A DNA stretch of 64,000 bases from Trileptium ribeirensis (GCA_030248225.1 JASANE010001758.1:1-64000); one strand, 5' to 3'. Counted from the stretch's first letter, positions 31,690 to 43,959 are shown. The notes: generated by a model from the sequence alone, not told the origin. A program made the numbers and translations.

Positions 31690-33860
31690 AATACTATTCT
31701 TTACAGACAAAATTAAAAAGAATGTCAGAGTTAGGAAGAGACGCTCATGGAGGTTTTTTGCGATTCGGTGCATAAGACTGGTGCCTAGACTTCATAAGAT
31801 ATTTGGTAGGATCAGTCAGACGATTTTGAGCAGCTTAGGTATCTTAATGGTTCCTATACAGAATGTGATAATGGCGTTTTAAAGCTACTCCTAGAAGTAC
31901 TGGCTTCGGGCTCCATCCACTGTGAGGATGGAGTTTCTACAACATGACTTAGTTATGGTAATAAGGTTGCACAGAAGAGACGATCTTATCAATAAGATGG
32001 TAAACTTTGAAAGATTAAAATCTGCACTAGTACCACAAAGGAACTTCATGTCTCCTGGTGTTGATGGTATAGTTTTCGTTTTCTTGAAAAACCAGGACGC
32101 CTAAGCCATAATTATGGCGTTTGAAATGATCTTAAAATCCAGTTTAGGACTTAATCATATTCCAGTCTTGTGGAGACAGACAAAAATCGTCTTTATTCCC
32201 AAACTCAGAAATGACTGCTATACTGAGCTTAAGGTATATCGAGCTATCAATTTATCATCTTTTCTACTGAAAACTCTTGAAAGATTGATAGCAATTTACA
32301 TATGTGGCATCTTAAGCAAGTCTAAATTACATGACAATTAGCATGCCTATCGTGAAGGAAGAAGTGCTACATCTGCCTTTCAGTTCACTAAGGCATGGAT
32401 TGAACAGGAAATGTTTACTGGCAAATTTGTCTGTGCAGTCTTTCTAGATATTTCTGGGGTATTAGACTGCACATAATTGGAGTTTATTTTTAAAAGTATG
32501 GATAAATTTAGTATTCCTAAGACCCTCAGAATTTGAATACATAAATTATTGAGCACGAGAATTGTATCAGAAATGGGACAGGCCACACAAGCAGTCAGAG
32601 CTACAAGGGTATTTCTCCAGGGACGAATATTTTCTCCTATCCTCTGGTATTTGGTAGTAAATAATATCATCACCAGACTTAATGATAATCGATATTTTGT
32701 GTAGGCTACTCTGATGATCTTATCTATTATCATCTTCTATATACCTTAGGACTACTTGTAATAAATAGGCTTCAACGCTGTCTAAACTCATTTTATGCGT
32801 GGCGCTATGCTAGAGGACTTACTATTAATGCAGGAAAGGGTAAAGGTGTAGGTTTTAAAGAAAAAGAAGGCTGGATGATCAAAACGATATTCGCATTGGG
32901 GCGAAAATTTTCCGCTGGGCAACAGAGTCAATTTTCTTGGCTTAGTTCTAGATAAAAGTTTAACATGGAAGGCTCACATTGAAGAATCACGGCTTAAGGT
33001 CTTTAGAATTGTTTTTGCACTCAAAGGATTTATTGAAAGTAACTGAGGGCTGCGCCCCCATGCTATCTACTTTCTTTACTGAACTGTTGTCCTTACAAGC
33101 CTTCCCTATAAAGTGGTATAGGATGGCATTTGTTACTTCTTGTAAAAACTTAGAAAGGGTCGAGGCTTTGGCTTGTCGCATGAACACTGTTGCAGTCAAA
33201 TCTATACAAGTGTGCGGTATTAAAACGATTTTATGCATACTCCAATGATATTCTGATCAAGGAACATGCTTAAAAGGAATATTTCGGGCTTAAAATTGTA
33301 TGTGCTTGGAAGGAATTGTGCATTTGGCTCATATGCAAATGTTATTTAACGACATTGGGGGTCTATTGCATCTCTCTTATGATATTGTTAGGTCTACAAG
33401 ACAGTAAGAATTATAGCTGTACGGATTGAAGTGAGGTTAGGCAAGACAAATCGGATTTACTCTGTTACACAGATGGATCGGCTATCCAAGATGGCAACAG
33501 GCATTGTGGCGCCGGAATTTATATACCAGGCAGAGTAATGGAATCCTACCCTTTAGGCAGTTTGACTACTGTTTTTGAAGTATTGGCCATCGAAAGATGT
33601 GCCATGATAATAGATAATTTTAGACTGTAAAATAAAAGATATGTATTTTGAGTGATAGTGGAACGGCAGTGCTGGCTCTTGGGAAGTCTTTATTCTCTTT
33701 AAGGTGTGTTAAATGGCTAAACATGATAGGCCGAAATAATTTAGTCACTCTGTAGGGTAAAAGGCTATTCCGGAATCGAAGTTCACGAAATAGCGGATCA
33801 ATTATCCGGGCACGAGTTTAATACTAAGACTTCAATTCAAACTACGCTGTTGTAAATTAG
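31690..33860 (+). mobile_element. Decayed R1/Jockey-type non-LTR retrotransposon, copy 2 with RNase H
   Basis: RT motifs: SPGVDGIVF (32050), GLNHIPVLWRQTKIVFIPK (32145), YRAINLSSFLLKTLERLI (32238), AFQFTKAWIEQE, FLDISGVLD (32440; consensus DxxxAFD with Ala and Phe replaced), YSDDL (about 32708) and VNFLGLVLDKSLTWKAHIEE (32930). An RNase H domain reads YTDGSAIQDGN and HCGAGIYIP (33465-33530) with FEVLAIERCA. RNase H after RT is characteristic of the R1/I/Jockey-type groups rather than CR1. Stops and frameshifts occur throughout; inactive. It is not a simple duplicate of copy 1, because coverage differs. Confidence 0.8.
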
Positions 33861-34040
33861 CGTCTCGTGCTCTCTAAAAACTGTCATCGTGGTGAAAGTG
33901 GTCATTTGATGAATGGTAAATTGTCTGAAATGAACTAAGAAATAGTTTTTGAAAACAATAGGCTAACCTCGAAGTTAAATTAAATAAGGGAGCCAACTTG
34001 AAAGATCGCTTAAACATCAACATATTAAGTGCACAAAGTC

Positions 34041-34300
34041 TAACGCACGTAGTATCAAAAATAAACTACCTGATTTACAAGCTTTTCTGAAACTTAACGA
34101 TTATGCGATTGTTAATATTTCAGAAACAAGGCTTGATGATACGATTTTCGATTCTATACTTGAAATCCCAGAATGCAATTCGTAAAGGTAGAAAACATGG
34201 TAGATAGAAGTTGTGGCGTTGCTATTTTAATGAGAGCGTGGAGTAACGCAGTGGAGATTGTGTGTTGCAGGGGTGAAAGCTTTTAAATTCCGTCTGTGTG
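34041..34300 (+). mobile_element. CR1-type endonuclease fragment
   Basis: NARSIKNKLPDLQAFLKLN, NISETRLDDTIFDSILEIP and, in a shifted frame, CGVAILMRAW match the start of CR1/L2 endonucleases (NARSI.NK..., ITETWL.., GGVAI). Only the first 80-90 residues are present. This is a truncated or interrupted copy, unrelated in frame to the R1/Jockey-like element upstream. Confidence 0.75.
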
Positions 34301-34855
34301 TGCGATCGACCAGAACGACTTATCCGATTTTCATGATCTTGGGCTCATTCAAACCGGTATAGCCGATTTACAGTGTACATCCCCGAGGGTTCTTTGATTT
34401 GAGGTGTGGTTCCGGGGTCAGAGACCAAATTAATGGTTTTTATAACATTTTAGTACCCTTCGCGGAAGCAAGGTTATTTTTATCTTAACTTTCGAATTTT
34501 TTCTCTAGTTGGTTTTATTTCATACTGAAATGATAAATGCCATCCCTCTTTCTTGTTTTTCGGTTAAGGCTACGATTCTGGAGTTGTGGGGTTTCAGCTA
34601 TGGCATCCTCGTGGTTCCTCGACCAAAAATTCGAAAATTTGTTCTGACGTCCTGGGTGGCTGAAAACTTTCAATTGGGTTTTTTTCAGGCATAGGAACGG
34701 ATAATTTTTTTTCATTTTTTCATATTTTTTCTTTCATTGTTGGTTTTGCTCTGTGACCCATGGTTCCGTGGGTACGGGGGTATGGCGTCCCTGTGGTCGG
34801 GTTCACAGGTCAAAATGAAGGTTTTTCAGTAGTGTTTGTTTAACCCGTCGTTCGC
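34301..34855. other. No gene recognised
   Basis: T-rich on the + strand, with two short opposed ORFs (34509-34715) judged chance. The place where a gypsy integrase would be expected downstream of the RNase H on the minus strand holds no recognisable integrase. Confidence 0.4.
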
Positions 34856-35329
34856 GGCTCTCTGTTCTGGGGTTTTATCCTGCCTCTTACGTCTAGAACG
34901 TCTCTTAGGTGACAACATTGCCACTATCCTGCGGTATCCTTCCACATCAGAATCACTATCAGAAGAGAATGAAACGTTTATATCGTGCCGTGTGTCTCAA
35001 GAGAGACCATCTGCATTTGCATGAGCCTTACCGGGCCGGCAAGTGATCTCAAATCCACCAAATTCTATTAATAATTCGATTCTCCACTAAGCCAAGCGTG
35101 AGTTTCGCGGAGGCCGGTCAAAAAGAGCCTTAAGCCGCTTGTGGTCCGTTTCCACATGGAGTTCGTGTCCTAATAGATAATGTCGGAAGCGTAGAGCGGC
35201 CCAACGTAGGGCCAAGGCTCCTGTCTTGGTGAGTGGGTATCTACGTTGATAGTCCAATAGAGATTTGCTAGCGTAAGCTATAGGTGGGACTCCTTTTTCA
35301 GTGTTTTGGGATAGGACAGCTCCCAATGT
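34856..35329 (-). pseudogene. Gypsy-type Pol: RNase H and connection region
   Basis: On the minus strand after the RT comes a domain with GAVLSQNTEKGVPPIAYASK, RRYPLTKTGALALRWAALRF and LHVETDHKRLKALFDRPP (35326-35087). Past one stop, the region RIELLIEFGGFEITCRPGKA with ANADGLS (about 35085-35010) links RNase H to integrase in Ty3/gypsy elements. The catalytic D of LKTDASG lies at the junction with the RT part. A Ser/Asp-rich tail runs to about 34856. Integrase is missing. Confidence 0.85.
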
Positions 35330-36343
35330 CTAACCAGATGCATCAGTTTTCAATCTAAATGCGTTTGAGAAATCGAGGTCGATTAATAGTTCTTCAACGA
35401 GGACTTTACGTAATTTGTTAAAAGCTTCCTCACACTGAGATGTCCATCGGTATTCGGTGTCCTTTCGCCGTAGGGAGTTTAAATGTTCGCATACGTGCGA
35501 ATAATTAGGTATGAATTTGTGGTAGTATCCAACAAGATCTAGGAAACTTTGCAGTTGTGTCGAGGACTCGGGGCGTTTGTAGTTATCAGTTGCGATAGTC
35601 TTTTCAGGATCTGGTCTCACGCCATCGGAACTAATAATGCGTCCTAAGTACTTAAGTTGCTTTTGCCCAAGTTTGCGTTTAGATGGCTTCAACTTAAGCA
35701 TGGGTTGCCGAAATCGGTGCAGTACGGTGACTAGGTCTACGAGGTGTTGATAAAAGTTAGTGCAAAAGATCAAGATGTAATCGATGTGGATTACACATCT
35801 TTCCCGTTCTAAACCTTTTGAGGATAATTGGGAAGAATTATGTGCAAAGGGGAGAACGTTGTATTCGTATTGTCCATGGACATTCATGAAGTAAGTCCTT
35901 TCCTTTGTTTCAGGGTCAAGTTCTAGTTGCCAGAAACCTTTGTTTAAGTCCGAACTAGCCATAAAGTTAGTGTCTCGTAGACGTCCTAAAATGTCGCCAA
36001 TGCAGGATTACGGGCATACGTCTCGTTCTGTAGCTGTGTTCAAGTTACTAAAGTCGACACACAGGCGTAGTGATCCGTCATTCTTGGTTATATATACTGT
36101 GGGTGATCCCAAAGGGGACTCCGAGGGTGAATTACTCCTGTTTCATATTGTTCAGTTCCTCTCAAACAGGTTCTCCAAAGAGTGGGCAAAAATATATGGA
36201 ACTTGTTTAATTGGTGTAGCGTTTCCAGTGTTAATGTTACGTTGGTCAATGTGACATCGGCGTAAGTCAAACCGATTGGTACTAAAGACGTCAGAGTTTT
36301 TTGAGGATATCGTCTTTAATTGCTTCAGCTGGAAGGGGTTCAT
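35330..36343 (-). pseudogene. Gypsy-type Pol: reverse transcriptase (internal deletion, dead active site)
   Basis: Starting near 36343 on the minus strand: SKNSDVFSTNRFDL, SPLGSPTVYITKNDGSLRLC and DLNKGFWQLELDPETKERTY, then NVLPFAHNSS. Directly after this, sequence that usually separates NVLPFG from the catalytic box is lost. The box reads HIDYILIF instead of Y-L-D-D-I-L-I-F, so the second catalytic Asp is Tyr. The palm and thumb continue (LKYLGRIISSDGVRPDPEK; FLDLVGYYHKFIPNYS). Frameshifts occur near 36170 and 35960. Inactive. Confidence 0.88.
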
Positions 36344-36899
36344 AGAGGTGTTGGAGAAGTTAATCTCGCTGAGGATTGGGTCAGTGTCGATTGCTTTCTT
36401 TTTTTCGTAATTACCTGTACGACATTGCCGGTGGATACTCTTAAATTATTGCATTGCCTAAGGTGCTTGGCTGGTTGATGCTTCAGCAGGTTGTTATTCC
36501 GATCGTATAGATTCTCAACTTCAAAGTTGTGGTGGATTTCGATGTTTCCTACGGTTTGTCGGACATGGGTTATTACGGGTATGTTTCCGAAGTTTATTAT
36601 TGCTACTAGAGTAAGCGTTTGTCCTGTTGGTACCAAGAAATGAGCGATTGCTAAATCCAAGATAATGGGTCAGGTACAAATAAATGTTGGTGTTTGGTGG
36701 AACTTGTCGTAACGTCGGCTTACAACACTGATAACAGGCGGATGGTAATCTGCTTGCTCTGCGAAAGGTACGGAGCATTTCTCCAAACGGTACAACAAGT
36801 GGAGACAGCGGTATTTGAATAGTAACGGCGTGGCGATAGGGTTATAAAGGCGGTTCCTAACATGCATTCGTATGGGGTTTCGTTAGTGATTTAGAATTA

Positions 36900-37440
36900 G
36901 CAAGGTCTGTTGAGTGTTCCAATGGTTATGGCGACATTCACGACTCCGTTTATGGACAGCTCTAATTGTCTGGCAGAAAATATCCGAATATTATTCGATT
37001 AGCCTGGGACTAATCCCAAGCGTGCAGCAGTGGCTTGGCACAGTATGGAGACATCCGTTCCTGTATTGATATGAGTATTTACAGATGTCCCTAGGATAGT
37101 AGTATTGATAATCAATGGTGTATTGGTGGCTTTAAGGCAATTGACTCGATTGGTTACGATTCCAGAACGAGATCTGCTACGTAGTCGACGGTTATGGTTT
37201 GGGAATACTCTCTATCCTCAATAAAGACCATTCTTTCTTCAGGAGGAGCACGTGGAGTAGGGTGTTTTCGTGTATTTCGACGCGGGTTTATGCTAACTCT
37301 ACAGGTTGGACGGATTTTGTCAGGTGACAAGATGGCTATACATTGAGCTTTCTTAAGCGATATAATTGCTTGAGATTCATCGGCATTCGAAGTTGTGGAT
37401 GCTTGAAGACTTCGCTCAGTGGGCGGTCGGTGTTAAGTCA
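36900..37440 (-). pseudogene. Gypsy-type protease with upstream linker
   Basis: Minus-strand frame with a Ser/Lys-rich linker (about 37430-37200, including SINPRRNTRKHP) followed by LIINTTILGTSVNTHINTGT and DVSILCQATAARLGLVP (about 37130-37020). This is the retropepsin layout ILGT-VN-x3-DTGADVS, with the catalytic Asp seen as Asn-Thr-Gly here. A stop interrupts it near 37010 before FSARQLELSINGVVNVAITI. The segment 36900-36350 links it to the RT. The linker lies only about 50 bp from the end of the env-like gene, which is an unusual order. Confidence 0.7.
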
Positions 37441-37479
37441 GTATGCGGATTCACAAAGCGGTTTCTAGCAGGGAACCAT

Positions 37480-38857
37480 CGGGGTAAATGATAAGCGGGC
37501 GATAATTTACATATATAGATACCATCCTAACACTATGATACCTATAACAATGATGATTACTAAGTATATTGAGAGTCCGGTATATTCCAATGCCGGAAGG
37601 GGGATAACTCGGTGTAGTTGTTCTTTGGATATTTGCGCGAATTGCAGGAAAATGGCTTTCGCATTTCCCAAAGAGCTCCACGTTAAGTGTTTCAACTGTG
37701 CATTAGTTAACCGGTCTAGTGTGATATTAGGATTAACTTTAACCATTACTTATTCGGGCTGTGGCATGCTGGTTAGCATAAGGGATTCTACGATTAGTAG
37801 TGTATAATTACCATGTGAAATCCATACGACTCTATGTTCGTGTACTACTTCGTTTTGTCCTTGTGTGATATGTGCTAAATGTCGTTTGTCAGTGATTGCG
37901 AGTCTCTTCCGATTTACGGAACAGAACTCCTTGCATGATAGTGTAAATGTCGGTACCTTGTCAATTGGCCCGATCAGTGAACGGTTCTGACATTTTGATT
38001 TAGTGTACTCAGACGTGAGATCATCCGAGATAATTCAGTCAAGACAATGAATCGGTTTATCAGTTACAAGCGCGTGCAGTTCGCAAAATACGATGCCAGG
38101 GTGGCGTTTACAAACAGCTAGGTTTAAGATTTCAAAGCGCGATGAATATACGCGAGGGACATACTCAGGCTGCGGCAATTTCATGTGCGTTCGGGTAGCG
38201 GGTACATTCCATCCAGTATTATATACTCGGAAATAAGGTAGTACGTCATTTGTATCTGGTAAGGGTAACTGCAAGATAAATCCGAACCGAAAAGCATTCA
38301 GCTCAACGTTAACTGGAAAACACGACCAAACTAGTAAGCTAAATTGGGGATTTCGTGGATCCATATTAAATTAGCGTCTCAACATAAGGGCGTCTACTGC
38401 GGTCGGTGTCAATTCTCAGCTAACATGAATTGCATTATGGCTTTGACAGACGATTCAATGTTAGCTCGAACTGTATGGGTAAGCAACATCTGATTCACTT
38501 GCATCAGTCCCTTAACCTGTGCTACTTTATCGACTACTTCCTGCGTACTATAGTGTAAGAATGCGTACAACTGTTTATTATCCTGGATTAACTTCCTAAT
38601 TCCTTTCGTGTTATGTAGGGTGGCTTCCATCGTTTATCTGATATATTTTCTCATAGCATGAACTTGTTTTCCTATATTATATATCTGGATGTCACTAGAA
38701 ATATCCGTACCTAAGAATCCTGTGACTGTTCCAGCGTCGGCAGCTATTAAGGTAACGAAATGTTTTCCTATTTTCATCACGATAGAAATGCTTGTTACTG
38801 TCTCAAAATGAGCGCATAAGGTTGGAATAATATTGGATATCTCAGTCTCTAATTCTG
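37480..38857 (-). pseudogene. Env-like glycoprotein gene, C-terminal part (endogenous retroelement)
   Basis: On the minus strand this region encodes, in order: a Gly/Ala-rich hydrophobic segment resembling a fusion peptide (about 38760-38700), a heptad-like helical region (38630-38409), a central ectodomain with spaced cysteines (38364-37830) and a C-terminal hydrophobic membrane segment rich in Ile/Val followed by a very short tail (about 37570-37507). The layout is that of the Env/F-like proteins in env-bearing gypsy-type elements. Stops and frameshifts separate the four blocks, so it is non-functional. Its N-terminal part lies at 42506-42840, beyond a DNA-transposon insertion. Confidence 0.65.
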
Positions 38858-38865
38858 GTTTTTAC

Positions 38866-41800
38866 TAGTGTTGTACCGGGGCCGAGACTAGCCTACCCGG
38901 GCCACGGCCGGCACCCGAACCAGCCGAAAAATACAATGTGTTTGATTTCCAGCGCATATAGAGCTTATATACTGTAACGAAGAACAATCGAACGCTAGGG
39001 TTTTATAGAGAAATTTAGCACTCTGGACTTTTGGGAATGTCCGACTGTCGTTGCGAATAGCAATGAACTCTGATCCTTTAATTCAACCTACAGTTAAGCC
39101 AAATCAATATCTCAAAGTACTCAAATTCAACTATCAGCCTGGCCTCAAGGCTATACTACTATCACTGTCTATGCGTGTATACACAACCAATTCCACTCTG
39201 TGCATTCTCAGCAAAAGAAGTATGCGCGGGTTCAGTATGGGTAATCCCTGTAAATGTACTGCGGTTCAAAACAAACAACTCCAAATGAAACGATGAGTAA
39301 AGTACACACTTACAAAATCCCCAACACAAAATCCACCAAACTGAAAAAATCAATAATATCTCCAACCACAAAAGAAAAGAATATTTGTTAAAATATCGCA
39401 AAGGTGAGCACATGCTCTTTAACACTCATCATCATGCCACAGTGTCTCTATCTTTACTTCTTCACAGGAAAATCTTTATACCGCCTTAATATCCACGAGC
39501 CGCGTGACTGTCCACAATAATCGCCCAATAATAGAATGCCGAGGTGCTACTGCGTGAGTAAACGATAAGCAGGTATGCCTCTATTCCCGTACACAAATGT
39601 GCCAATGTCCAAACTCTTTAAGCCACTAGGAAACAAAAGTAATCAGTTAATACCTCCACAAAGTCCAAGCAACAGGACAAAACTGACTTACAATAACCGA
39701 AGAAAAAATCACTAGCGAACTTCCAAGTGACGAACAAAACAAACCGTCGCGCAATAACCAACGAACAACTGGCGCAACAAGACAATCGTCAAAACTCTAA
39801 GACTGTCGGATAAGACTGAGGCTACAAACAGAGCACAGAGTATCTTAAATACTCAGGCGGCAGCTAAGTCAAATGCTATCTCAAAACGAATTTGAAATCT
39901 GTTTAACTTTTCAACGTCTTTATCCCAAGGCAGCCCAGTAGGTTATAATTAGCTACATGTTTTGACTATCCCGCCCCGGTGACAACAAATACTGTCAGTA
40001 AAACTATTAACGTTACACAATATAAATCAATATTTGAATCAAAACAACTCAAATCTTTCTATATTAAACAAGAACCATTTGTTTGAAATGTCGACTAAAA
40101 TTCAATTGTAATCGATCCCAACTTAATCAAAGCATGTGGTTGCTTAGAAAACCTTTAATACAATATATTATAAAGTACGATATAGAGATAAGACTATATA
40201 AATATATACAGCCACCGCACACTCATACAGCTCATTATATATCCGCGCAACAACCTATATATACTGACTAACAAACCTGAAATACGTAACATATACATAC
40301 GGAACAGAATTACAAATACATACATACACAAATATACTCATGTACACAAGGACATCCATACTTATGTGCAAACTAAGATTCAGACACATACAACGTTTTT
40401 GCTTTTGATAAATCATCGCAAAAGCGCTCACACGAGCTAATAACTTCAGGTAAAGCTAGATATATGTGACATATATTTTAAATATATAATATATAGGATA
40501 GGGTACAAAAATGGCGAAGTATATACATAAGTATTAATTGCTGTAATCTAAACAAGCATCCGCGCAACAAAATAGACAAAATTTACTCTATGACTTAGGT
40601 AAGACATAAAATGTAAGGGTAGTGCGGACGAACAAACTTCAAGTTCTGCGACAGACAATAACTTTAGTACTATTGTCGTACATGGTATTATCGCTAGTAA
40701 ATATAGCTTCAAATACAAAAGCATTCCACACAAATATACGTAAACTCCCAAGTATCTCTGAGAAATCCCTCTCATAATTCATCACTACGCGTTTGTACAT
40801 CTTATACAACACAATCCTACTAATCTTAACCAAATCTATTGTAGCATGTATTGCAGTCAATTGAACTTAACAGCGTTAAAAAGTCGAAAAATATATTGAG
40901 TGAATACATTAGCACATAGTATAGAAATATAACATATATACGAAATAATGCTATGCAGCAGAGGATAACTACTCTTCTTTCTTATCTGAGAATTGTTTCA
41001 AATTGGAGCTATTACGTATACTTTTAGAATCGACAATTACGTCCAAAAGGTTTAAAAAACGTATTGCGTGTGAAAAATGGCTTTACGAAACTATTATAAC
41101 AGTGAAAATCACAATCACTTAGTTGAACATTTAGCGTACGACTTTTAGATTGGTTACACAGACTGCTAAAATCGTGCGCCTTGTTTTCATCCAAGCCTGC
41201 TAAGCTGGCGTTGGGAACAACTTAAGACACCACTACGGATACCTAGTAGAAATGACAAGCCATACCCAATTTAATGCAATGAATATTTATAAAAATAATA
41301 ATATTTAAATCCACACCTTGACTAAATCGAGCGAGTGCTGTTCTAAAGCCTTAGATTACTCAAAACTATCATAGCAAGTAGGAATAGTCAATAGTAGTTG
41401 CTTGCTACAACATTCAAGACAACGGTTACAATCGTGGTTTATACGATAATATAACTAGGAATTTTGAAAGTCGGTGGCAGTATAGTACAACACACGTATG
41501 CGCAAAAAATCTTTCCGCCGAAAACTTTTTGCTACGGCAACACGAAGACATGACAGATTAGCTTTGTGAACGAAACTCAACAAGCACTGTATTTTCTGTG
41601 CAAGTGCGTACGATAAATTTAGTCAAAACAAAATTTCCGGCTTCAATAACTAAGCGTAGTAGCATTTAACATGTAAAAATAGAAATATGTAATAAGTGCA
41701 AAACCGGGGGGGCGTGGTTCAGACAACGATCTTCTGCATTTGGGCCCGCAAGTAGGTGCTCGCCGACTGCCCGCTAAGCTACCCCTGCCTGACTACATAG

Positions 41801-42497
41801 CAACTACACAACAGCTCTATCTGTAAGGTAACATTTTAATTTAGGCTTAGTGATGATTTTACAAACTAATTCAAAGCCCACGTGCTCTTGTTACAATACC
41901 ATATGTACATACATTCGAACAGAGGGGTGGGAGGAGTAAAATCCCTCTGGGAATCCGGACCCCCCCGTGGACTAAGGTGAACTCATATGCAAAAATTTGA
42001 CGCCGGCGACCAGAAAACATGTCTCTACTACCGTACCAACCCTTTCCTCCCGAATAATTTCGCCGGCTACCGGTGGTTACCCCTGTTGGGGGAGTTCTAC
42101 CCCACTGGCATGTATATAAGCATCGTCGGAATGTATGAAAAATATATTTTTGTCAAAAGAAAAACCATATCCAAATTTTGTTTGTATACGTAATAATCTT
42201 GTTGAAATATCAAAAACTCAACACAAATCGTTTTAACATTTTATTTTATTAGCTTAATAAACTGTACGTTATGAGTTAAAGTTCACAGTTTCAGGAAGGT
42301 GATGTGGAATTTGTACTGTACTAGTTAGTAGCAAGCATTATATCTTCAGCTAAAGCTCCAGGGTGTTTATCTGTTTTATTAATTTGGCAACAAAATATTT
42401 CTTCTGAAACAGTAGTCCCGGCGCCTAAATTTTACCGGGGCCGGGGTTAAAGCTTCGACCAAGTACGCTTCGGCTAATAAGCCCCGCTACATCCCTA
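38866..42497. mobile_element. 3.6-kb hAT-like element inserted in the env-like gene
   Basis: The terminal inverted repeats are TAGTGTTGTACCGGGGC (38866-38882) and, on the opposite strand, TAGGGATGTAGCGGGGC (ending 42497), 14 of 17 identical. The target-site duplication GTTTTTAC is exact (38858-38865 and 42498-42505). Outside the duplication the env-like minus-strand region continues on both sides. No transposase frame was recognised in the 3632 bp, so the copy is non-autonomous or has lost its gene. It also contains a tRNA-like segment near 41705-41800 and an AT-rich interior with TACA-type microsatellite (40305-40350). Confidence 0.85.
41705..41800 (-). other. tRNA-like / SINE-like segment
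   Basis: On the minus strand the segment starts GGGGTAGCTTAGCGGGCAG, which fits a Pol III A box (TAGCTTAGCGG), and ends with a C-run that could pair with the opening G-run. A B box (GGTTCGANTCC) is not recognisable; the corresponding part reads GATCGTTGTCTGAACC. The anticodon arm does not fold well. It could be a decayed tRNA-derived SINE head or tRNA pseudogene carried inside the hAT-like element. Confidence 0.3.
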
Positions 42498-42505
42498 GTT
42501 TTTAC

Positions 42506-42840
42506 AATTATGGGTCAGTCGTACAATTGCTGCAATGGCAACAGTCAGATGAACAAGAGCCATCTGTGTTGTACAACAAGAAAGGGGTGGCTTCGTGCTA
42601 ATCGGGTCTCCAATGTCTTAGTATCAGCTGTAAAACTACGATAGCTATGTAATTTGATCCGACATGATCATTAATACTTGGGGTTCTTCTACTACTTCTA
42701 CTTGGGAATTTACCACTACTCCTAAATGAGAGATCTCATTCATCGGGGTAGCAGTGGCATGAGTGGGTGAGAGCAACGCCAACCGCACAAATAGGAGAGC
42801 ACACAGATGCTACTAAATAGGCTACTGTTCCGATCGCCGG
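42506..42840 (-). pseudogene. Env-like gene, N-terminal part
   Basis: On the minus strand a hydrophobic leader resembling a signal peptide (about 42800-42755) is followed by a short soluble segment that ends in stops near 42645. It continues to the hAT-like element boundary. Removing that element and one copy of its 8-bp duplication would bring this part next to 38857. I infer that it is the amino end of the env-like gene from position and the leader only. Confidence 0.5.
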
Positions 42841-43009
42841 CAGGGGACTTAGCCAGGGCTGATATCTTTCGAGGTGTCCTAGTAATCGATTCTGCTTCCG
42901 ACTCGTTTGTTTCGCTTCGGGCTGAGGAGCTGAATATGGGTGTTGATAACGCTATCATGAAGTTAGGACTCGGTTCCCTCAATGTACTCTTCGCATATGC
43001 TAACTGTTG

Positions 43010-43935
43010 ATCGAGGTCTCTCGACAGTGGGCTTATTATCGGGGATTTACGCTACAGGGAGGTTATTGTGAGTCCTAACAAACGCAGTTGCGCTTCTAAC
43101 AACTTCTGGCGGTCTCTTCGGTGAGATTTGATCTCGAACTCAGTATGGTCTATCACCTGTTGTACGAACATAACTGCGGGGATACCATTGGTGTGCTTGC
43201 GTAATTAGTTCATGGAATTCAGGGTTACTACTACGATAGGTATCCTAGTTCAAGGTGATCCTAACTCAACAAGGCCATAAACTAGGCTAATGGTTCCGTC
43301 TAAATCGGTGGAGACACAAATGGTGAATAATGTACTAGTATGGTTCCATCGTCCAAAATATATGTCAAAGTAACATTCACTCTGGGGAGGAATCGAAGAT
43401 TTAACGTGATTCAGGTGAATCTCTCCACACTTTTGGCAAGCAGGTCGGTGATTTAACTCAGCCTTATAAATCTCTTTCATGGCGTCTGGCGATTCACGCA
43501 TTTACCCACCAATTCCAAAAGAATCTCAGTGGAGTCCAGAGCGATTACCCTCATGTAAAGTGCTGTAGATCTATGTTCGATCGGTGAAGCTACGGCTAAT
43601 ATATAAGCTAAAGCAGTTCCGTCCCATTTAAGTTCAGGTTTACTGCATGCATTCGAGCGTATCTCAAACATTCGAGCTAAATTACTCAGCTGCTCAATGA
43701 CGATAAGGGAACGTCGGCAAAACAGTATTCATGGCTGTGGGAAACAATGCCAGTCAAGCCTAAACGCTTGCTGGGTACTTTGAATTCTGCGTTGACTAAT
43801 CGTTCTACTGTTCGATCTTCGGAGTTGAGTTGGAATGTAGTAAATTCTATACGTTAATACTGGTATTTCACCGTTCTCATATAATCTGTGAGAATGATGG
43901 ACATATAATCCGGTTCTAACAGTTCAGTCCCAATT
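43010..43935 (-). pseudogene. Unidentified minus-strand ORFs upstream of the env-like gene
   Basis: Three frame pieces on the minus strand look like real protein: ACSKPELKWDGTALAYILAV (43671-43477), a piece with NHRPACQKCGEIHLNHVKSS (43501-43250; Cys/His spaced like a zinc-binding site) and VKSHRRDRQKLLEAQLRLLG-type sequence (43150-43040). A further stretch at 43935-43740 includes FKVPSKRLGLTGIVSHSHEY. I recognise no family. Their position between the gag (52.6-51.5 kb) and the env-like gene suggests a polyprotein of the same retroelement. The CR1 insertion at about 43950 separates them from 48044-48385. Confidence 0.4.
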
Positions 43936-43959
43936 GCATTCAGATATAACAAATAAACT

